Assembly: GCA_043760535.1 (NCBI GenBank)
Contig: JAYUOV010000279.1
Span: forward strand, 1 to 8,914
Direction of reading: 5' to 3'
Origin: JAZKFT01 sp043760535
GTDB taxonomy: Bacteria; Bacteroidota; Bacteroidia; Chitinophagales; Chitinophagaceae
Length of the DNA stretch: 8,914 bases
Part shown: positions 5,813 to 8,914 of the stretch, in pieces
How the letters are laid out: each line of letters begins with the position of its first letter
How positions within the stretch are numbered: position 1 is the first letter of the stretch
Notes under the pieces: generated by a model
What the model was told of the DNA's origin: nothing
The model's database searches: none
What the model saw: only the letters and a program-made list of their open reading frames with translations
Position numbers and translations under genes: made by a program

Positions 5813-6649
5813 TTATAATTTCTTCATTAAATCAGTTGCCATCTTAATGTAATCATCATTTTTAGCTGCTGTGGCTAATGCAATTGTTTTTTCAGCCATG
5901 GCTTTTGCACCTGCTTTATCACCCATTTTTTCGTGGATACGGGCTTTTAACAAAGTCATCCAATAAGCTTTTGCATTGGCAGGGTCTGCTATGGCTTTAT
6001 CTACCCATGTTTTGGCCTGGGCCAAATCTTTGCCATTATCGTAATAATAGCTGGCTGCATTAAAATAAGGCTTGTTGTCTTTGTTAAAAATATTGTCTAT
6101 TTGTGCCATCACTTTACTATCGGTATTCGCTTTTACAGGAAGCACTACTACTGTATTTTCCCATATTAACTGTACATCGCAACTGCTGTTGGTAATATTG
6201 GCAAACTGGATAGTGAAGTTTTCAATGCTCATTGGTATTTCTACAGGGCTAGCTTTTACACGCACCACATCATTCTCTTGCTTATACATTGATGGTGAAT
6301 TTACATTAATATCCTTTGTAATAATTAATGTCCATTCTGTAGCACCGGGGATGCTTAGTAAGCCATATTTACCAGCTTTAACGTCTTTGCCGCCGATATT
6401 TACATCGTCGCTAAATGTAATTACGGTTGCATTGTTAGCACCTGTACGCCAAACGTTTCCAAAAGGAACTAAATCGCCAAAAATTTTACGGCCTTTTATG
6501 GCAGGGCGGCTATAATTCAGTTCTATGCTTCCTACACTAAAATTTTGTTTCACTGTTTGTGTAGGCGAAGGTTGTGGGGTAACAATAGCCTGCGCATAAC
6601 TACTTACAATGGCCGAGCATAAAGCAAGACAGAGGATTATTTTTTTCAT
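5813..6649 (-). CDS. Secreted DUF2911 domain protein with C-terminal TPR-like helices
   Basis: A 278-residue protein with a clear Sec signal peptide (MKK, hydrophobic core to about 17, likely cleavage after SYAQA near residue 20). Residues about 30-175 match the DUF2911 family, including the typical LNYSRPAIKGRKIFG start and the NVWRTGANNAT stretch, with a GKYGLL turn. Residues about 185-278 are helical with repeat-like spacing (AKTWVDKAIADPANAKAYW, then GDKAGAKAMAEKTIALA), as in TPR units. DUF2911 proteins are common in the Bacteroidota periplasm; no activity is established. The gene has its own promoter and terminator, so it appears monocistronic, although it follows the anti-sigma gene on the same strand by 126 bp and might belong to its regulon. 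Confidence 0.88.
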   Translation of the reverse strand: MKKIILCLALCSAIVSSYAQAIVTPQPSPTQTVKQNFSVGSIELNYSRPAIKGRKIFGDLVPFGNVWRTGANNATVITFSDDVNIGGKDVKAGKYGLLSIPGATEWTLIITKDINVNSPSMYKQENDVVRVKASPVEIPMSIENFTIQFANITNSSCDVQLIWENTVVVLPVKANTDSKVMAQIDNIFNKDNKPYFNAASYYYDNGKDLAQAKTWVDKAIADPANAKAYWMTLLKARIHEKMGDKAGAKAMAEKTIALATAAKNDDYIKMATDLMKKL

Positions 6650-6666
6650 ATAATTTTTTATTTTGG

Positions 6667-6700
6667 CAAATGTAGTATTTGTAAACTGTCAATTAACAAA
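6667..6700 (-). promoter_or_regulatory. Bacteroidota-type promoter of the DUF2911 gene
   Basis: On the minus strand TACATTTG (6674-6667) matches TAnnTTTG exactly, and TTTG (6700-6697, part of TTTGTTTG) lies 22 nt upstream as the -33 element. Transcription would start around 6660, leaving a leader of about 10 nt before ATG 6649. Confidence 0.65.
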
Positions 6701-6775
6701 CAAATGAAGTTGATTTACTTTTAAATACTGTTGTAGATGTTAATAATATATAAGATAGTAAATAGCGGCACCCTC

Positions 6776-8122
6776 CTAAAATTTTAAGATGACTTTAGAC
6801 CTGCTGTTAGGTCCTTTTTTCTTTTTCCATTTTGGCCCTTCTTTAAGCAAACGAACAGCTTCTTCATCTAGTTCTTTGCCCGATGATTTGTCTACTGTAA
6901 TGTTTGCTACTTCGCCGGTTTTGGTTACATCAAAACTTAATTCTACCGACCGATTTACGGGCAATTCTACAGCCCTGCTATTATTAAGGGCATAAATATT
7001 GTAGTTAGCCCAGCCTACACTAGGCTCGGCACCGTAGAGCGAATCCTTTTCTACAATCATAGGTTTGTACACCTGATTTCGGACTTGTTTTTCCTGCCGG
7101 TTCACCACCATTTCTTTTTTTAGGTTTTCATCTTCCTGCAGCACAATGCGGTTCTCTTTTACATCGGGCTGCATCGTATAGTTTTTTTCCTCGTAGCCAA
7201 GGCTTTTTGCCCTTATGGGTAAAGTGCTGTCAACATATACAAAATTAAAGTTCCCTTTTGCATCGGAATATGTACCCACGCCTTCGCCGGGTATAGTTAC
7301 ATTGCTAAAAGGCAGTGGATTGTTATTAGCATCTACTATTTTACCATTAAAGGTAAAACTGCGATTATTAGCAAAATTTCCGGCATTGTTTTCTGCTATA
7401 TTTTTTTGGCTAATAGCTGCACGTACAGTATTCATCTCGTTTACCGCTTTATCTTTAAGAACCTGCGGCGGTGCCGTGCTTTTATTTAGTGTGGCATTGG
7501 CTTTAGCAGCTGTTTGATCAGTTTTTTTGGGCACTTCTTTTGCTACTTCGGTATCGGTAATTGTATATTTTTCTGTTTCTATTTTGGCCAAACTTTGTGC
7601 TGCTATTGGCTTTTCTTTTTGTATAACAATATCATTTTGTAACACATCTTTTGGCTGATTTTTTTTATCATTCAATTGAATAGCGTCTGCAGGTGTTGCA
7701 TCAGATGTTGTACCTATTACCGAATCGGTTGTAGGTGATAAGGTTGTTTCGGTTTGAGCTATCGTTTGGTTTTTTTCATTAACTGGTGTTTTGTTTAGCG
7801 AGAAAACCCACCAGCCACCTGCCAGCATAACCGATGCAGCTACAGCATATTGCAGCCATTTTTGCCGCCAAAGTGAAATAATTCTGGTTGGTTCTTGCTT
7901 CTTTTCTTCTATGCCAATGTTGCTTTTGAAATCTTCCAGTGTATCGCCAATACCAGCCGAATCTTTTGCAGCAGTCATGTAGCCTTCTAAGGCTTCTGCC
8001 AAAAATGGATCTTCTAGGGCAGCTTTTTCTAGGGCATGCATCTGCTGTGGAGCCATTTGCCCCCGTGCATAACGTAGCATTTCTTTGCCGGTATTGCTGG
8101 TGTTTTTATTAGTTAGTGCCAT
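6776..8122 (-). CDS. Anti-sigma-like membrane protein with carboxypeptidase-regulatory and TonB C-terminal-like domains
   Basis: A 448-residue protein whose ATG lies inside the end of the sigma gene (14-bp overlap), a typical sign of translational coupling. The N-terminal 65 residues resemble anti-sigma N-termini (YARGQMAPQQMHALEKAAL, then DPFLAEALEGY) without a Cys/His zinc site. A single membrane segment at about 90-109 puts this part in the cytoplasm and the rest in the periplasm. A linker rich in T, K, Q and N follows (about 110-255). A CarboxypepD_reg-like beta domain lies at about 258-330 (FNGKIVDANNNPLPFSNVTI, then the SDAKGNF turn). A TonB_C-like end lies at about 385-448 (VELSFDVTKTGEVANITV, then LDEEAVRLLKEGPKW). 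It should hold the sigma factor and respond to a periplasmic or outer-membrane partner. The anti-sigma role rests on context and the N-terminus. Confidence 0.75.
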   Translation of the reverse strand: MALTNKNTSNTGKEMLRYARGQMAPQQMHALEKAALEDPFLAEALEGYMTAAKDSAGIGDTLEDFKSNIGIEEKKQEPTRIISLWRQKWLQYAVAASVMLAGGWWVFSLNKTPVNEKNQTIAQTETTLSPTTDSVIGTTSDATPADAIQLNDKKNQPKDVLQNDIVIQKEKPIAAQSLAKIETEKYTITDTEVAKEVPKKTDQTAAKANATLNKSTAPPQVLKDKAVNEMNTVRAAISQKNIAENNAGNFANNRSFTFNGKIVDANNNPLPFSNVTIPGEGVGTYSDAKGNFNFVYVDSTLPIRAKSLGYEEKNYTMQPDVKENRIVLQEDENLKKEMVVNRQEKQVRNQVYKPMIVEKDSLYGAEPSVGWANYNIYALNNSRAVELPVNRSVELSFDVTKTGEVANITVDKSSGKELDEEAVRLLKEGPKWKKKKGPNSRSKVILKF

Positions 8123-8726
8123 GTTGTTCCATGCAAAGTTTCAAATTTCTGCGGCCATTTTGTATGTGGCTCCTCACCATATTCCATTCAAGTCCGGTAA
8201 TAGCGGTAATGTCGTTGTAACATTTTTCTTGCAGATAAAACAATTGCACCACTTTTTTTTGATCCACATTCAACTGTTCTATACAGCCTTCCATTAAAGT
8301 TAAGGTTGCTTCTTTTTCCACTGCGCCATTTAGATGCACTGCTTCTTCTATTTGCATAAGATGGTCTGGCAGATCCACCGTGCGTTTGTTTTTTTGGCTA
8401 CGGAGTTTCATTAGGCAATGGTTGCGAGTAAGGGTGTGAAGCCAGCCTTTAAAATAATCTATTTCATGTTTCAGTACTTTCTTCACCAGCTCTTCATAAA
8501 TGTCTAATCCAGCATCAGCGGCCGCATCTGCATCTTTTAAATATTTAAGGCATACGCCAAAAACTAGATCAGCGTATCGCTTGTACAGTGTGGCCAACAA
8601 ATTTTGATCTGTTGATTGCTTGTACATCTGCACCAATTCTGTATCGGTTAGTTGGTTATATGTAGTTGATTGGTTGATTGGTTGATTGGTTGATTGGTTG
8701 ATTGGTTGAATTATGATGTGGTGCAA
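8109..8726 (-). CDS. ECF-family RNA polymerase sigma factor with repeat-derived N-terminus
   Basis: Sigma-70 region 2 spans about residues 27-105 (TDTELVQMYK, TLYKRYADLVFGVCLKYLKD, then the FKGWLHTLTRNHCL stretch). Region 4 lies at about 150-202, with the helix-turn-helix in CYNDITAITGLEWNMVRSHI. This two-region layout defines ECF sigma factors; it would direct RNA polymerase to a small regulon under control of the overlapping membrane protein. The start is doubtful. The chosen codon is a TTG at 8726. The next ATG (8627) would cut into region 2, and the first residues (QPINQSTN and so on) come from an octamer array, not from sigma sequence. No ATG occurs upstream within the open frame, which begins at 8750. 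The stop overlaps the next gene by 14 bp. No clear TAnnTTTG promoter was found. Confidence 0.85.
   Translation of the reverse strand: MHHIIIQPINQSTNQPINQSTTYNQLTDTELVQMYKQSTDQNLLATLYKRYADLVFGVCLKYLKDADAAADAGLDIYEELVKKVLKHEIDYFKGWLHTLTRNHCLMKLRSQKNKRTVDLPDHLMQIEEAVHLNGAVEKEATLTLMEGCIEQLNVDQKKVVQLFYLQEKCYNDITAITGLEWNMVRSHIQNGRRNLKLCMEQHGTN
8665..8709 (+). repeat. Octamer array GTTGATTG within the 5' end of the sigma gene
   Basis: Five full GTTGATTG units plus five bases (GTTGA), all perfect. In the gene's orientation it is CAATCAAC repeated, which has no stop in any frame and no ATG, GTG or TTG codon. It encodes the N-terminal Q/P/I/N/S/T residues. The unit equals that of the array at 3520-3545. 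Confidence 0.95.
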
Positions 8727-8752
8727 TTTAAGTAGGACGTTTGTAATCTGCT

Positions 8753-8808
8753 AAACTAAAGAACTAAAAAACCAACAGATAAACCAATAAACCAAAGAGC
8801 CAATCAAC
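8753..8808 (-). repeat. Degenerate octamer array upstream of the sigma gene
   Basis: Seven in-phase 8-bp units on the minus strand: GTTGATTG, GCTCTTTG, GTTTATTG, GTTTATCT, GTTGGTTT, TTTAGTTC, TTTAGTTT. The first equals the unit of the array at 8665-8709 but lies on the other strand, so the two arrays are inverted to each other. It fills much of the 111-bp gap between the partial upstream gene and the sigma gene. Confidence 0.65.
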
Positions 8809-8837
8809 AAAATACCAATGACTATCCGCAATTTGGT

Positions 8838-8914
8838 TTAAGTCTTATACCAAGGTTTTTCTAGCGCTGCTACCATTAATCTCTCAAATAAATTGATCCC
8901 GAAATATCTTCTAT
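8838..8914 (-). CDS. C-terminal end of an unrecognised gene (partial)
   Basis: The minus-strand frame entering from the right edge is open for 24 codons and ends with TAA at 8840-8838. The visible residues (GINLFERLMVAALEKPWYKT at the end) have an ordinary protein composition, while the other two minus frames close sooner. This is too little for a family call. It lies upstream of the sigma gene on the same strand, separated by 111 bp that include a degenerate octamer array. Confidence 0.5.
   Translation of the reverse strand, partial: RRYFGINLFERLMVAALEKPWYKT

Noticed and set aside
6072..6515. 147-codon plus-strand open frame
   Set aside because: It is fully antisense to the DUF2911 gene, which has a signal peptide, promoter and terminator. 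The plus-strand product has no recognisable domain.
8665..8808. CRISPR array
   Set aside because: The repeated unit is 8 bp with no spacers of 25-40 bp and no cas genes; the arrays are simple tandem repeats.

Overview
The window looks like a piece of a Bacteroidota chromosome, most likely from the Chitinophagaceae or a near relative. The base composition is AT-rich and start codons lack clear Shine-Dalgarno sequences. Two or three upstream regions carry the Bacteroidota -7 element (TAnnTTTG) with a TTTG-like -33 element. The gene families also fit: a BlaR1-type peptidase fused to TonB-receptor plug repeats, a DUF2911 protein, a DUF1572 (DinB-like) protein, and an ECF sigma factor followed by an anti-sigma-like protein with carboxypeptidase-regulatory and TonB-like domains. 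The taxonomic call is inference from these traits, not from a marker gene.

Layout, left to right. (1) Positions 1-2669, minus strand: a blaI-type repressor gene and, downstream of it, a blaR1-type M56 sensor peptidase that runs off the left edge. About 407 bp of repeat-rich DNA separates them. (2) 2670-2833: a divergent promoter region with a clean palindrome between the -33 and -7 elements of blaI. (3) 2834-3520, plus: ftsE, the cell-division ABC ATPase, without ftsX beside it. (4) 3520-3801: three repeats back to back, namely an octamer array, a 223-bp element with 28-bp terminal inverted repeats, and a heptamer array. (5) 3810-4661, plus: an exported-looking dienelactone hydrolase, convergent with (6) a DUF1572/DinB-like gene (4734-5237, minus). 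(7) 5238-5812: mostly empty, with a possible gene remnant and a perfect 19-bp terminator hairpin. (8) 5813-6649, minus: a secreted DUF2911 protein with its own promoter. (9) 6776-8726, minus: an ECF sigma gene overlapping an anti-sigma-like membrane gene by 14 bp. (10) 8838-8914, minus: the last 24 codons of an unrecognised gene.

Two regulatory units can be read. BlaI and BlaR1 should form a repressor/sensor-protease pair in which the membrane protease relieves repression. The ECF sigma factor and the overlapping membrane protein should form a sigma/anti-sigma switch. FtsE, the hydrolase, the DUF1572 protein and the DUF2911 protein look like separate single-gene units.

I did not find a new defence or biosynthetic system. 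The most unusual content is the repeat landscape. Seven short tandem arrays of period 7 or 8 are present, six of them abutting or lying within a few bases of a start or stop codon. Two unrelated genes share nearly the same heptamer leader. A MITE-like element has a diverged second copy of its structured core between blaI and blaR1. An octamer array sits inside the 5' end of the sigma gene, where any single-unit copy change would shift its frame.
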